NCBI GenBank assembly: GCA_031296405.1
Contig: JAVKKH010000015.1
Span: 1 to 59,827, forward strand
Origin: Candidatus Tepidifontimicrobium thermophilum
Lineage (GTDB): Bacteria > Sysuimicrobiota > Sysuimicrobiia > Sysuimicrobiales > Sysuimicrobiaceae
DNA: 59,827 nucleotides
Reading direction: 5' to 3'
Shown here: positions 8,178 to 17,453 of the stretch, in pieces
How the letters are laid out: each line of letters begins with the position of its first letter
Numbering within the stretch: position 1 is the first letter of the stretch
Position numbers and translations under genes: made by a program
The notes under the pieces: generated by a model
Told to the model about the DNA's origin: nothing
Seen by the model: the letters and a program-made list of their open reading frames with translations, nothing else
Database searches by the model: none

Positions 8178-9014
8178 CTAGACCTCCACGTCCTCCTCGT
8201 CGTACGCTTCGTAGGCCGCCTCCTCCATCCCCAGCTCCTCCGGCTCCGGCTTCTCCTCCTCGGCCGGCACCTCGGCCCCGAAGGCCGGCTCCGCCGCCAC
8301 TTCCTCGCCCACCTCGCCGACCCGCTTGCGCCGCTCCTCCAGCCCTTCCAGGCAGGCGTCCGCGATCCGGCTGGTCACCAGCCGTACCGCCCGGATAGCG
8401 TCGTCGTTGCCGGGGATGGGGTAGTCGATCTCGTCCGGATCGCAGTTCGTGTCCACGATGGCCACCAGGGGGATCCGCAGCTTGCGGGCCTCCAGCACCG
8501 CGATGCGCTCCTTCCGGGTGTCGACCACGTATACCGCGCCGGGCAGCCGGTTCATGGTCTTGATCCCGCCCAGGTACTTCTCCAGCCGGGCCAGCTCGTC
8601 CAGGACCTTCGCCTGCTCCTTCTTGGGCAGCAGGTCCAGCTGGCCCGTGTCCCGAAGCTGCTCGATCTCCCGCAACCGCTCCACCCGCTTGCGGATGGTG
8701 TGGAAGTTGGTCAGCATCCCCCCCAGCCACCGCTGGTTCACGTAGGGCATCCCGGCGCGCTGGGCCTCCTCCCGGATCGCGTCCTGGGCCTGCTTCTTGG
8801 TGCCCACGAACAGCACCAGGCTCCCGTCGGCCACCGTGTCCCGAACGAACCGGTACGCCTCCTCGAACAGCGGGACGGACTTCTGCAGGTCGATGATGTG
8901 GATGCCGTTGCGTTCGGTGAAGATGAAGCGGGCCATCTTGGGGTTCCACCTCCGGGTCTGGTGCCCGAAGTGGACCCCCGCCTCCAGCAGCTGCTTCATG
9001 GTGACGACCGGCAC
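8178..9014 (-). CDS. rpsB: 30S ribosomal protein S2
   Basis: Component of the small ribosomal subunit. The GTG at 9014 has GGGAGG about 8 nt upstream and gives 278 residues; the ATG at 8999 ([14 protein letters not shown]) is a less likely start. Signatures include [30 protein letters not shown] and [18 protein letters not shown]. The last ~55 residues are a Glu/Ala-rich acidic tail beyond the conserved core, longer than in E. coli and common in high-GC lineages. It starts a new transcription unit after hslU. Confidence 0.97.
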   Translation of the reverse strand: MPVVTMKQLLEAGVHFGHQTRRWNPKMARFIFTERNGIHIIDLQKSVPLFEEAYRFVRDTVADGSLVLFVGTKKQAQDAIREEAQRAGMPYVNQRWLGGMLTNFHTIRKRVERLREIEQLRDTGQLDLLPKKEQAKVLDELARLEKYLGGIKTMNRLPGAVYVVDTRKERIAVLEARKLRIPLVAIVDTNCDPDEIDYPIPGNDDAIRAVRLVTSRIADACLEGLEERRKRVGEVGEEVAAEPAFGAEVPAEEEKPEPEELGMEEAAYEAYDEEDVEV

Positions 9015-9100
9015 GGAACACCCTCCCGGTTGGCCTCCGCCCGCCCTCCCCCAGAACGGGGACCGGAACCCCAGGCCACGCGGCCCGGGTGGCGGGCGTG

Positions 9101-9143
9101 CAAAAGTACGCGGGCCCGCAGGGCCCGCGCCCGCCGTAGTATA
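9101..9143 (-). promoter_or_regulatory. rpsB leader: extended -10 promoter and early hairpin
   Basis: On the minus strand TGG-TATACT (TATACT at 9143-9138) is an extended -10 element; no good -35 is visible. Just downstream lies a perfect 9-bp inverted repeat (9129-9121 with 9117-9109, 3-nt loop) followed by TACTTTT. This is either an intrinsic terminator/attenuator or a structured S2 leader at the very 5' end of the message. A second GC-rich inverted repeat at about 9157-9182, without a T-run, lies between hslU and the promoter and may end the hslU transcript. Confidence 0.5.
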
Positions 9144-9230
9144 CCACAGCACCGACGCCCGGGAGGTCCCTCCCGCCCGGGCACCGTCCTCGAAGGACCT
9201 GACCCGGGCAACGGCCCGAGCGTCCTACAG

Positions 9231-10628
9231 CTAGAGGATGTACCGGCTGAGGTCGCGGTCCCGCAGGAAGGGCTCCAGGCGCCGGCGCACGTACGCCTCG
9301 TCGATCACCACCTGACGGGGCCCTTCCGGGGCCTCGAAGCTGATCTCCTCCGTCACCCGCTCCAGCACCGTGTGCAGGCGCCGCGCGCCGATGTCCTCGG
9401 TGCGCTCGTTGATCTCGTGGGCGATGCGGGCGATGGCCTCCACCCCGTCGGGGGTGAACACCACCTCCACCCCTTCGGTGGCCAGGAGGGCCTGCACCTG
9501 CTTGGTCAGGCTGTTCTCCGGCTCCGTGAGGATCCGCACGAAGTCGCGGGGGGTGAGCCGCTCGAGCTCCACCCGGATGGGCAGCCGGCCCTGCAGCTCC
9601 GGGATGAGGTCGGAGGGCTTGCTGGAGTGGAAAGCGCCCGCGCACAGGAACAGGACGTGGTCGGTCCGGACAGGGCCGTACCGGGTGGTCACCGTACACC
9701 CTTCCACGATGGGTAGCAGGTCCCGCTGCACGCCCTCCCGGGAGACGTCCGGGCCCACGGACGGCCCCGAGCCGGCGATCTTGTCGATCTCGTCGATGAA
9801 CACGATCCCCAGTTCCTCCGCCCGGCGCACCCCCTCCCGCTGGGCCTCTTCGTGGTCGATGAGCTTGCTGGCCTCCTCCTGCACGAGGATCCGCAGCCCC
9901 TCCGCCACCGTCACCCGCCGGCGCTTCCGCCGCTTGGGCAGGAGGCCGCCCAGCAGGTCCTGCAGGTTGATCCCCATCTCCTCCACACCCTGCGCGCCGA
10001 TCAACTCGATGGTGGGGAAGGTCTGCTCCTCGACCTCCACCTCCACCACCTCGCGGTCCAGTTCCCCGGCCTCCAGGCGGGGCCGGAGGAGCCGTCGCCG
10101 TTCCTCCACCTCCTGCTGCTCCCGCCCGTAGCTGCTCTCGGGGACCGTGGGGGTGCGTCCGAGCAGGGCCTCCAGGGGGTTCGAAAAAGCGGGCCGCGGC
10201 GGGTCGGGGACCAGGATCCGGAGCATGCGCTCCCGGGCCAGACGCTCCGCCTCGGGCTGAACGGCCCGTATGCGCTCCTGCTTCACCATCTGCACGGAGA
10301 CCTCCACCAGGTCGCGGATCATAGAGTCCACGTCGCGCCCCACGTACCCCACCTCGGTGAACTTGGTGGCCTCCACCTTCACGAAGGGCGCGTCCACGAG
10401 CCGGGCCACCCGGCGGGCAATCTCGGTCTTCCCGACCCCCGTGGGCCCGATCATCAGGATGTTCTTGGGGATCACGTCCCGGCGCAGGGGCTCGGGCAGC
10501 AGGCTGCGGCGGTAGCGGTTGCGCAGCGCCACCGCCACGGCCCGCTTGGCTGCCTCCTGGCCCACGATGTGCTTGTCGAGCTCCGCGACGATGCGGCGCG
10601 GTGTGAGTTCCTCCATGCGGAAACCCAT
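9231..10628 (-). CDS. hslU: HslU ATPase subunit of the HslVU protease
   Basis: AAA+ unfoldase that feeds proteins into the HslV peptidase. The 465-residue protein has Walker A GPTGVGKT at 61-68, the pore motif GYVGRD near 94, the intermediate domain with its charged helices (about 110-250), Walker [10 protein letters not shown] and the C-terminal DLSRYIL tail that docks into HslV. The ATG at 10628 has GGGGTGG upstream; an ATG four codons later (MEELTPR) is the alternative. Unlike many Firmicutes, no codY follows it. Confidence 0.96.
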   Translation of the reverse strand: MGFRMEELTPRRIVAELDKHIVGQEAAKRAVAVALRNRYRRSLLPEPLRRDVIPKNILMIGPTGVGKTEIARRVARLVDAPFVKVEATKFTEVGYVGRDVDSMIRDLVEVSVQMVKQERIRAVQPEAERLARERMLRILVPDPPRPAFSNPLEALLGRTPTVPESSYGREQQEVEERRRLLRPRLEAGELDREVVEVEVEEQTFPTIELIGAQGVEEMGINLQDLLGGLLPKRRKRRRVTVAEGLRILVQEEASKLIDHEEAQREGVRRAEELGIVFIDEIDKIAGSGPSVGPDVSREGVQRDLLPIVEGCTVTTRYGPVRTDHVLFLCAGAFHSSKPSDLIPELQGRLPIRVELERLTPRDFVRILTEPENSLTKQVQALLATEGVEVVFTPDGVEAIARIAHEINERTEDIGARRLHTVLERVTEEISFEAPEGPRQVVIDEAYVRRRLEPFLRDRDLSRYIL

Positions 10629-10655
10629 CCCTGAACCACCCCGAGGAACGCCGGA

Positions 10656-11192
10656 CTACAGGGTCTCCACCACGATCCGGTCGTTCGTGTAAACGCAGAT
10701 CTCCGCGGCGATCCGCAGCGCCTCCCGCACCACCGCGTCCACGGGCAGGTCCGTGTGCCGCAGCAGTGCCCGGGCAGCGGCCAGGGCGTAGGGCCCCCCG
10801 CTTCCCACCCCCGCCACCCCGTCGTCCGGCTCCACCACGTCCCCGCTGCCCGAAAGGATCAACAGGTGCTCCCGGTTGCAAACCACCAGCACCGCCTCCA
10901 GACGCCGCAGGGTGCGGTCGGTGCGCCAGTCCTTGGCCAGGGCCACCGCAGCCCGCGGCAGGTTTCCGCGGTGCTCGCTGAGCTTGGCCTCGAACCGCTC
11001 GAACAGGGTGAGCCCGTCCGCGGCGCTGCCCGCGAACCCGGCCAACACGTCGTCGCCGATGCGGCGGACCTTGCTGGCGCCGTGCTTGAGCACCGTCTGG
11101 CCCAGGGTGACCTGGCCGTCGGACCCCAGGGCCGCCCGACCGTCCCGCAACACCGCCAGCACCGTGGTGTGCGACGTCCGCGCCATCTCCAC
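10656..11192 (-). CDS. hslV: HslV peptidase subunit of the HslVU protease
   Basis: Proteasome-beta-like threonine peptidase. The propeptide is removed before the Thr-Thr pair in SHTTVL, leaving the N-terminal catalytic Thr. The core segments [35 protein letters not shown] and [14 protein letters not shown] are all present. Two starts are possible: GTG 11192 (MEMARTSH) and ATG 11186 (MARTSH). The gene is followed by hslU after 27 nt, forming the usual hslVU operon with xerC and topA upstream. Confidence 0.95.
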   Translation of the reverse strand: MEMARTSHTTVLAVLRDGRAALGSDGQVTLGQTVLKHGASKVRRIGDDVLAGFAGSAADGLTLFERFEAKLSEHRGNLPRAAVALAKDWRTDRTLRRLEAVLVVCNREHLLILSGSGDVVEPDDGVAGVGSGGPYALAAARALLRHTDLPVDAVVREALRIAAEICVYTNDRIVVETL

Positions 11193-11287
11193 CTGGCAGT
11201 CTACCGCGTGGTGGTGTCAGGCCACCAGGAGCGTCCGGCTTCAGGGCCCGAGTTGACGGTCCCGCCAGGTTTCGCAGCGGTGGCGTG

Positions 11288-12175
11288 TCAGGCGCGCGGG
11301 TGTGCGCGGTCGTAGACCTCCTTGAGCCGCGCCCGGGTGGTGTGGGTGTACACCTGGGTGGTCTGGAGGCTCCGGTGGCCCAGCAGCTCCTGCACCGAGC
11401 GCAGGTCCGCGCCGCCGTCCAGCAGGTGGGTGGCGAAGGTGTGCCGCAGGGTGTGGGGGGTCGCGCGCACGGCGCCCATGGACGCCCGCACGTACCCGGC
11501 CACCACCCGTTGGGCTCCCCGGGCAGAAAGAGGCCGGCCCCGGTGGTTGACGAACAGGGCTTCCACCCCCGGCTTGGCCAAGTGGGGCCGGCCGCGTTCC
11601 AGGTAGGCGTCCAGGGCCGACCGGGCGGCCCGGGTCAGCAGCACCACCCGCTCCCGGTCGCCCTTCCCCACCACCCGCACCTCCCGCCCGGACCGCACGT
11701 CCTCGGCCCGCAGGGCCAGCGCCTCCCGCAGCCGCAGTCCAGAACCGTACAGCAGCTCCAGCAGCGCCCGGTCGCGCAGGCCCAGGGGCGTGGCGGTGTC
11801 CGGGGCTTCCAGCAGTGCCCGGACCTGCGCGGGGCTCAGGTAGTTAGGCAGCCGGCGACCCCGCCGGGGAGCTCGGAGCCCGCGGAACGGGTTGGCAGGA
11901 ACGCGCCCGGTGCGCACCAGGAACCGGAACAAGCTCCGCAGGGCGCTGAGCCGCCGGGCCACTGTGGCCCGCGAGCGCGAGGTGGCTAGGCGCACCAGAT
12001 ACCGTCGGGCCCGGGCCACGTCCACCTGCGACCAGCCGGTGACCCCCTCCGCCGCCAGGAAGTCCAGGAAGTGAGCCGCGTCGCGGGCGTACGCGGCCAG
12101 GGTGTGGCTCGAAGCCCCCCGCTCTGCCCGCAGCACCCGCAGGAAGCCGCGGACGTCCAGCAGGAGCGGCCTCAG
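11288..12175 (-). CDS. xerC: Tyrosine recombinase XerC
   Basis: Site-specific recombinase resolving chromosome dimers. The protein is about 295 residues: an N-terminal core-binding SAM-like domain (ERGASSHTLAAYARD...) and a C-terminal catalytic domain with Arg in GSGLRLREAL, the beta-hairpin Lys in GKGDRER, HTLRHTFATHLL, LLGHRSLQTTQVYTH with the nucleophile Tyr. No ATG, GTG or TTG occurs early in the frame. The first plausible codon is CTG at 12175, overlapping the topA stop as CTGA, so the start is provisional. The topA-xerC-hslV order is that of Firmicutes. Confidence 0.9.
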   Translation of the reverse strand: MRPLLLDVRGFLRVLRAERGASSHTLAAYARDAAHFLDFLAAEGVTGWSQVDVARARRYLVRLATSRSRATVARRLSALRSLFRFLVRTGRVPANPFRGLRAPRRGRRLPNYLSPAQVRALLEAPDTATPLGLRDRALLELLYGSGLRLREALALRAEDVRSGREVRVVGKGDRERVVLLTRAARSALDAYLERGRPHLAKPGVEALFVNHRGRPLSARGAQRVVAGYVRASMGAVRATPHTLRHTFATHLLDGGADLRSVQELLGHRSLQTTQVYTHTTRARLKEVYDRAHPRA

Positions 12176-14277
12176 CGCGCGGCCACGGGCTCCGGCGCCT
12201 GCTGGGTCTCGGTGGCCCTGCACGAGGTGTTCACGCACCGGTAGTAGGTGTCCCCCCTCCGGGACCGGCGCAGCGCCATGGGGTAGCCGCAGCGGCTGCA
12301 GCGCCGGTCCGTGGGCCGGTCCCACGAGGTGAAGTCGCAGGACGGGTAGTTGGCACACCCGTAGAAGATGCGGCCCCGACGGGACCGGCGTTCCACCACC
12401 TCCCCGCCGCACTTCGGACAGGTCACCCCGATGCCCACGGGCCGGGTGTAGGTGCACGCCGGGTAGCCGCTGCACGCGATGAAGGCACCGAACCGGCCCT
12501 GTTTGCGCACCAGTTCCCGACCGCAGGCCGGGCACGCCTCCCCCGTGGGTTCCGGCTTCGCGTCCACTTCCTCGATCAAGACCTCGGCCCGCTGGAGGTC
12601 CCGCTCGAAGGGCTCGTAGAACTCCCGCACCACAGCCACCCAGTCGGCCTGGCCCTCCTCCACCCGGTCCAGGTCCTCCTCCAGGTGCGCGGTGAACCCC
12701 ACGTCCACGATGTCCGGGAAGTGCTCCAGGAGCAGGTCGTTCACCAACCGTCCCAGCTCCGTCGGCACCAACCGCCGGTCCACCACCCGCACGTAGCCCC
12801 GCTTCTTGATGGTCTCCAGGGTGGGCGCGTAGGTAGACGGCCGACCGATCCCCTTTTCCTCCAAGGCCCGCACGAGGGTCGCCTCCGTGTACCGGGGCGG
12901 GGGCTGGGTGAAGTGCTGCTGCGGGACCAGTTCGACCAGCCGCAGGGGTTCCCCCGGCACCAGTTCCGGCAGCCAGCCCTCCAAAAGCTCCTCGCCGTCT
13001 GCGGACAGCTCCCGGTACACCACGAGGAAGCCCGGGAACTTGACCCGCTGTCCGGTGGCCCGCAGGAGGTAGTCGCCCGCGGCCACGTCCACCGCCAGGG
13101 TGTCCAGCACCGCGGAGCTCATCTGGCTCGCCACGAACCGCTCCCAGATGAGCCGGTACAGCTTGTACTGGTCCGGCCGCAGGTACGGCTTCACCTTCTC
13201 TGGCGTGCGGAACACCGAGGTGGGACGGATGGCCTCGTGGGCGTCCTGGGCGCCCCGGCGCGCGGTGTAACGGCGCGGCTGCGGCGGCACGTACGAGGGG
13301 CCCCACCGCTCCCGCACGAACGCCCGCGCCTCCTCCTGCGCGGACGAGGCCACCCGCACGGAGTCGGTGCGCATGTAGGTGATCAACCCCACGGTACCTT
13401 CCTCGCCCACGTCCAGCCCCTCGTACAGCTGCTGCGCCAGGGACATGGTCCGGGAGGCAGAGTAGCCCAGCCGACGGTTGGCCTCCTGCTGCAGGGTGCT
13501 GGTGATGAACGGCGGTGCGGGGTGCCGTTGCTGGTCCCGGCGGCGTACCTCCGCCACCCGGTAGTCCGCGGCCTCCAGCTCCTCCAGGACGCGTCGGGCC
13601 TCCTCCTCGCGGGCGAGTTCCACCTTGGCGTCGCCCCGAAAGACCAGCCGGGCCTCGAAGACGGTGTCGTCGTTCTGGCGGCTGAGGCGCGCGGTGATGG
13701 TCCAGTACTCCTGCGGGGTGAAGGCCTCGATCTCCCGCTCGCGGTCGCACACCAGGCGGAGGGCCACGGACTGCACCCGGCCCGCGCTCAGCCCGCCCCG
13801 CACCTTCCGCCAGAGAAGCGGGCTGAGCTTGTAGCCCACCAGCCGGTCCAGCACCCGCCGCGCCTGCTGCGCCGCCACGCGGTTCATGTCGATGTCCCGG
13901 GGGTGCTGCAGGGCGCGGCGCACCGCTTCCCGGGTCACCTCGTGGAACTCGATGCGGCGGATGTTGGGGTTCATCCCGTTCAGGAGGGTCTGCAGGTGCC
14001 AGGAGATGGCCTCGCCCTCGCGGTCGGGGTCGGCAGCCAGGTACACGGTGTCGGCGTCCTTGGCCGCCTCCCGCAGCTCCTTCAGGACGGGACCCTTACC
14101 CTTGATCACGATGTAGTGGGGCGCGAACCCGTTGTCCACGTCCACGCCCAACTTCGACTTGGGCAGGTCGCGCACGTGCCCCATGGACGCCAGCACCCGG
14201 AAGCGGCGGTCCAGCAGCTTCTTCAGGGTGCGGGCCTTCGTGGGCGACTCGACGATCACCAGGCTCTTCTTCGACAC
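12172..14277 (-). CDS. topA: DNA topoisomerase I
   Basis: Type IA topoisomerase that relaxes negative supercoils. The 701-residue protein starts at GTG 14277 (SKKSLVIVESPTKA), the exact family N-terminus; the frame upstream is not conserved. The Toprim domain holds Glu10 and DPDRE at 83-87, and the active-site Tyr301 lies in LITYMRTDS. The C-terminus carries three four-Cys zinc ribbons (each CxxC ... CxxxxxC or similar, beginning CPACG, CPKCG and CSRCG). It opens the topA-xerC-hslVU operon. In many Firmicutes dprA is directly upstream; here a 14-kb block intervenes. Confidence 0.97.
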   Translation of the reverse strand: MSKKSLVIVESPTKARTLKKLLDRRFRVLASMGHVRDLPKSKLGVDVDNGFAPHYIVIKGKGPVLKELREAAKDADTVYLAADPDREGEAISWHLQTLLNGMNPNIRRIEFHEVTREAVRRALQHPRDIDMNRVAAQQARRVLDRLVGYKLSPLLWRKVRGGLSAGRVQSVALRLVCDREREIEAFTPQEYWTITARLSRQNDDTVFEARLVFRGDAKVELAREEEARRVLEELEAADYRVAEVRRRDQQRHPAPPFITSTLQQEANRRLGYSASRTMSLAQQLYEGLDVGEEGTVGLITYMRTDSVRVASSAQEEARAFVRERWGPSYVPPQPRRYTARRGAQDAHEAIRPTSVFRTPEKVKPYLRPDQYKLYRLIWERFVASQMSSAVLDTLAVDVAAGDYLLRATGQRVKFPGFLVVYRELSADGEELLEGWLPELVPGEPLRLVELVPQQHFTQPPPRYTEATLVRALEEKGIGRPSTYAPTLETIKKRGYVRVVDRRLVPTELGRLVNDLLLEHFPDIVDVGFTAHLEEDLDRVEEGQADWVAVVREFYEPFERDLQRAEVLIEEVDAKPEPTGEACPACGRELVRKQGRFGAFIACSGYPACTYTRPVGIGVTCPKCGGEVVERRSRRGRIFYGCANYPSCDFTSWDRPTDRRCSRCGYPMALRRSRRGDTYYRCVNTSCRATETQQAPEPVAAR

Positions 14278-14313
14278 CGCGATCCCCGCCGCATACCCCC
14301 TTCGGTCGGCCCC

Positions 14314-14322
14314 ATCGTAGCA
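14314..14322 (-). promoter_or_regulatory. Extended -10 promoter of topA
   Basis: TGC-TACGAT on the minus strand (hexamer 14319-14314) lies 37 nt before the topA GTG. There is no matched -35, so the TGn extension would carry recognition. A TTGACG is visible just upstream but its spacing of 8 nt is wrong for this -10. Confidence 0.4.
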
Positions 14323-14416
14323 CAGGGCGTCAACACCACCGTGGGGACCACCGCAATGACCCGGCCGGTGTGGGAGCGCGGGCACCTTCGCCCCTGCGGG
14401 AACGCGTCCCGCAAAC

Positions 14417-15160
14417 CTAGCGGAAGAGGTCACGCTCCGGGCGCCGCACCAGCGCCCGGGCGCTGCCCTCGCCCCTGGCGGACCAGCCCCGGATCAGCAC
14501 GAGGGGGCGGTTCTCGTCCGCCTGGCCCATCAGGAGGGTGGCCGCGGACGCCAGCTCGTCCGCCACCGCCTCCACGGAGCTAGACAGGACGTACCCGTAC
14601 AGGTCGTGCCGCCCGCGGTGGTCCAGTAGCGGCTGCAGGCCCGCGACCCCCACGCACACCCCCACCGCGCCCTCCCGGTGTGCGCGGCCGTGGGTGTCCG
14701 CCACCACCACGCCCACCTGGCATCCGAAGCGGGCCCGCAGAGCCTCCCGCAGGCGCCGCGCGGATCCGTCGGGGTCAGCGGGCAGCAGGACGGCACACCC
14801 CGGGCCCGCGTTGGAACGGTCGACGCCGCCGTTGGCGCACACGAATCCGAGCCGGTGCCGTGTGATCAGCAGACCGGGACGCGCACGGACGATCTCCGTG
14901 GACTCCCGCAGCACCAGCTCCACCAGCCGCGGGTCCTTGCCCGTCTGGTGCGCGAGTTGCACAGCCGCCGCAGAAGGCCGGACCTCCTCCAGGCGCACCA
15001 CCCGCCCCTCCGCCACCGAGACCACCTTGTGGGCCACCACCACGACGTCTCCGTCCTGCGGCCGGAGCCCGGACCGCTCCAGGGCGTCAGCCACCCACGC
15101 GCCCAGATCCTGTCCCGGCTGCAGCCGGCCACACGGCACCGCCTTCATCCAGATCTCCAC
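14417..15160 (-). CDS. cofE: Coenzyme F420-0:L-glutamate ligase
   Basis: Adds gamma-linked glutamates to F420-0 using GTP, the last stage of coenzyme F420 synthesis. The 247-residue protein matches CofE/FbiB-N throughout: VVVVAHKVVSVAEGRVV, LAHQTGKDPRLVELVL, FVCANGGVDRSN, LPADPDGSARRLREAL, VVVADTHGRAHREG and the RGRHDLYGYVL segment. Only the CofE domain is present; the FbiB nitroreductase domain is absent. ATG at 15160 or 15148 may be the start. The presence of F420 is supported by the LLM-type oxidoreductase at 36-37 kb. No other F420 biosynthesis gene lies in the window. Confidence 0.9.
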   Translation of the reverse strand: MEIWMKAVPCGRLQPGQDLGAWVADALERSGLRPQDGDVVVVAHKVVSVAEGRVVRLEEVRPSAAAVQLAHQTGKDPRLVELVLRESTEIVRARPGLLITRHRLGFVCANGGVDRSNAGPGCAVLLPADPDGSARRLREALRARFGCQVGVVVADTHGRAHREGAVGVCVGVAGLQPLLDHRGRHDLYGYVLSSSVEAVADELASAATLLMGQADENRPLVLIRGWSARGEGSARALVRRPERDLFR

Positions 15161-15180
15161 GGCCCTCCCCGCCCCGCGCG

Positions 15181-15189
15181 TGGTATCCT
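15181..15189 (+). promoter_or_regulatory. Extended -10 promoter of the capA-like gene
   Basis: TGG-TATCCT (hexamer 15184-15189) lies 57 nt before the ATG at 15246 in the 85-nt divergent gap between cofE and the capA-like gene. No convincing -35 is visible. The same TGn-type element occurs before rpsB and topA. Confidence 0.35.
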
Positions 15190-15245
15190 GCGCAACGCAG
15201 GGATGCTACGGCGCAGGGCCCGGACTTCCCTCCGCGGGGGACGAC

Positions 15246-16229
15246 ATGAGGCTGGCGTTTTTGGGAGACGTCATGCTGGGCCGGTTGGTGAACCGGGCGC
15301 TGCAGAACCGCCCTCCCACGGACCCCTGGGGAGACGTGCTGCCCGTGCTGCGGGGCACCGACGGCGTGGTGTGCAACCTGGAGTGCGTGCTGTCCGACCG
15401 CGGGACCCCCTGGCCCGGGAAGCTGTTCACGTTCCGCTCGGATGCCCGGAACGTGCGGGTGCTGGAAGCTGGGGGCGTGCGGGCGGTGAGCCTCGCGAAC
15501 AACCACGTGCTGGACTTCGGGGAGGACGCCCTGGCGGACTGCCTGCAGGTGCTGGACGCCGCGGGCATCGCCCACGCGGGCGCGGGCAGGGACGCGGAGG
15601 AGGCACAGCGGCCGGCCCGGTGGACGTGCGGGCGGACTCGCGTGGGCTTGGTCGCCTTCACCGACAACGAACCCGGGTGGGAAGCGGCACCCGGCCGCCC
15701 CGGGGTGTTCTACGCCCCCGTAGACCCCGAGGATCCCCGCTTCCAGCGGGTGGTGCAGCTCACCCGCCAGCTGGCGGCCGAAGTGGACGCGGTGGTGGTC
15801 TCCGCCCACTGGGGTCCCAACTGGGGCCGCCGGCCCCTCCCGGAGCACCGGGAGGCGGCACGCTTGCTGGCCCGGGCAGGCGCCCAGGTGGTGTGGGGCC
15901 ACAGCGCCCACATCGTCCGGGGCGTGGAGTTCGTGGACGCATGCGCGGTCCTCTACAGCTGTGGGGACTTCGTGGACGACTACGCGGTGGACGAGGTGGA
16001 GCGGAACGACTGGTCCTTCGCCTTCCTCCTGGAGTGGAAGCCGGGCGGCGTGGAGGTGGAGCTGGTGCCCACCACCATCCGACACTTCCGGGCCGGGCTG
16101 GCGCACGGCTGGGAGCGGGAGGCCATCTGCCAGCGCATGAGGGAGCTGTGCGCGGAGCTCGGTACCGAGGTCCAGCCCAGCGAGCAGGGCCTGCGCCTGC
16201 GGCCGTCCCCAGAGCTACGCGGCTCGTGA
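15246..16229 (+). CDS. CapA-family (poly-gamma-glutamate synthesis type) metallophosphatase
   Basis: Member of the CapA/PgsA calcineurin-like phosphatase family. The 327-residue protein shows the metal-binding order LGDVMLGR (start), CNLECVLSDRG, SLANNHVLDFG, VSAHWGPNW and WGHSAHIVRGVE. There is no signal peptide or membrane segment, unlike B. subtilis CapA, so a role in capsule export is not indicated; soluble members are often annotated only by family. The ATG at 15246 has GGGGGA 7 nt upstream. It is transcribed divergently from cofE; the next gene on the other strand is convergent. Confidence 0.85.
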   Translation: MRLAFLGDVMLGRLVNRALQNRPPTDPWGDVLPVLRGTDGVVCNLECVLSDRGTPWPGKLFTFRSDARNVRVLEAGGVRAVSLANNHVLDFGEDALADCLQVLDAAGIAHAGAGRDAEEAQRPARWTCGRTRVGLVAFTDNEPGWEAAPGRPGVFYAPVDPEDPRFQRVVQLTRQLAAEVDAVVVSAHWGPNWGRRPLPEHREAARLLARAGAQVVWGHSAHIVRGVEFVDACAVLYSCGDFVDDYAVDEVERNDWSFAFLLEWKPGGVEVELVPTTIRHFRAGLAHGWEREAICQRMRELCAELGTEVQPSEQGLRLRPSPELRGS

Positions 16230-16245
16230 CCGCGGGGTCCGTCGG

Positions 16246-16653
16246 TTAACGCTGGCCGCACGAACCCCCGCGGACGAACCGCCCCAGCCTGGACCGGTGG
16301 CGCGCCACCCATCGGTAGGCGGCTTCCGTCACCCTGGGGAAAGCCTCCGCCAGGGCTGCCAGGGGGCGGCCGAAGGGCAGCAAGCGCAGCAGGGGTCCCA
16401 CCGCGCGGCCGCCGGAGGCTACACGGCCCTCGGGATCCACCAGGTGCCACGACGCCGTCCGCACTTCCTCCGGCAGCCCCCCCAGCCACCGCGCCGCCTC
16501 CGGGTCCTGCAGCGCGCACGCGCGGACCCGACGCCCCCGGTCCCAACCCAGCACCCTCCCTACCGCCCACCGGCAGAAGCCGCAGTCCCCATCGTACAGC
16601 AGCACGTGCACGGCGGAAGACGCGCCCTCTGGCGGCACTTGGCTGCGGGTCAT
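16246..16653 (-). CDS. DCC-family thiol-disulfide oxidoreductase (DUF393)
   Basis: Small 135-residue protein of the DCC family, named for the DGDCGFC motif seen here at residues 21-27; the CxxC is the predicted redox centre. The remaining VRACALQDPEAARWLG and SGGRAVGPLLRLLP segments fit the family. The ATG at 16653 overlaps the stop of the GntR gene (ATGA), so it is the last gene of the accessory operon. Its partner in the pathway is unknown. Confidence 0.85.
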   Translation of the reverse strand: MTRSQVPPEGASSAVHVLLYDGDCGFCRWAVGRVLGWDRGRRVRACALQDPEAARWLGGLPEEVRTASWHLVDPEGRVASGGRAVGPLLRLLPFGRPLAALAEAFPRVTEAAYRWVARHRSRLGRFVRGGSCGQR

Positions 16654-17453
16654 CGCGCCGGCACCTCCACCTCGGGGACCAGCCCGTGCACGATGTTCTC
16701 CGTGGCCCGGATGTGATCCAGCATGAGCTGGCGCGCCTGCGCGGGACGGTGCTCGCGGATGGCCTCCAGGATCCGCCAGTGGTACTCCGTGGAGTGGCGC
16801 AGCACCTCCTCCGAGTGGTGCACGATGAGGTCCAAAATCTCCGTGAGGGACGTCTGCAGCCGAACCACGCTGTCCAGGAGGAGCGGACTTTTTGCCGCCG
16901 CCGCGATCCCCACGTGGAAACGGGCGTCGTAGGCGCGGTAGACGGTAAAGTTGCGCTCCGCACCCCGCATGCTGGACAGCAGCTGCCCCAGCTCCCGGAT
17001 CTCCACGGGGGACGCCCGCTCCGCGGCCAGCTCCGCGGCCGCGGGCTCCACGGCCCGGCGGAAGTCCAGGATGGCGGGGATGTCGTGGCGGACGCGGTTC
17101 AGCACCGCCCTCCGTTCCCGCGCCCGCGGAAGGTCCGGCCACCGGGCCACGAAGGTCCCGCCGGTCCGCCCGCGCCGGACCTCCAGGTAGCCCGCGTCCA
17201 CCAGGATGCGCAGGGCGCCCCGCAGGGTGGACCGGCTGATCCCGAGCCGCCGGGCCAGCTCCCGTTCGGGCGGGAGCTGGTCGCCGACCTTGACCAAGCG
17301 GGCCTTGATCACCCCCGCGATGCGCTCCACCGTCTCCTCCACCACGTTGCGGGAACGCACGGGCGCGAACACCGCGCTCAGGAACCGGTCTGCGGTCCCC
17401 TCGGAGGCAGCCCCCCTGGCCCCGCGATCCCCCCTCTCGGGTGCCCCCGTCAA
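16650..17453 (-). CDS. FadR-type GntR transcriptional regulator
   Basis: A 267-residue regulator with an N-terminal winged helix (about 38-105: GDQLPPERELARRLGISRST, then GYLEVRRGRTGGTFV) and a C-terminal FCD ligand-binding domain (about 125-250) with the metal-binding pattern of Asp and His residues (YDARFHVGIA, HWRILEAI). FCD regulators usually sense small organic acids. The TTG start overlaps the stop of the ABC permease gene (TTGA). Position at the end of the cluster suggests that it controls the transport and catabolic genes upstream; this is inference. Confidence 0.9.
   Translation of the reverse strand: MTGAPERGDRGARGAASEGTADRFLSAVFAPVRSRNVVEETVERIAGVIKARLVKVGDQLPPERELARRLGISRSTLRGALRILVDAGYLEVRRGRTGGTFVARWPDLPRARERRAVLNRVRHDIPAILDFRRAVEPAAAELAAERASPVEIRELGQLLSSMRGAERNFTVYRAYDARFHVGIAAAAKSPLLLDSVVRLQTSLTEILDLIVHHSEEVLRHSTEYHWRILEAIREHRPAQARQLMLDHIRATENIVHGLVPEVEVPAR

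Noticed and set aside
8083..10881. A 932-codon minus-strand frame through tsf, rpsB, hslU and hslV
   Set aside because: It is a shifted frame over four well-supported genes; composition is Gly/Arg/Pro-rich low complexity.
12685..14583. A 632-codon plus-strand frame opposite topA
   Set aside because: Antisense shadow of topA with no recognisable domain.
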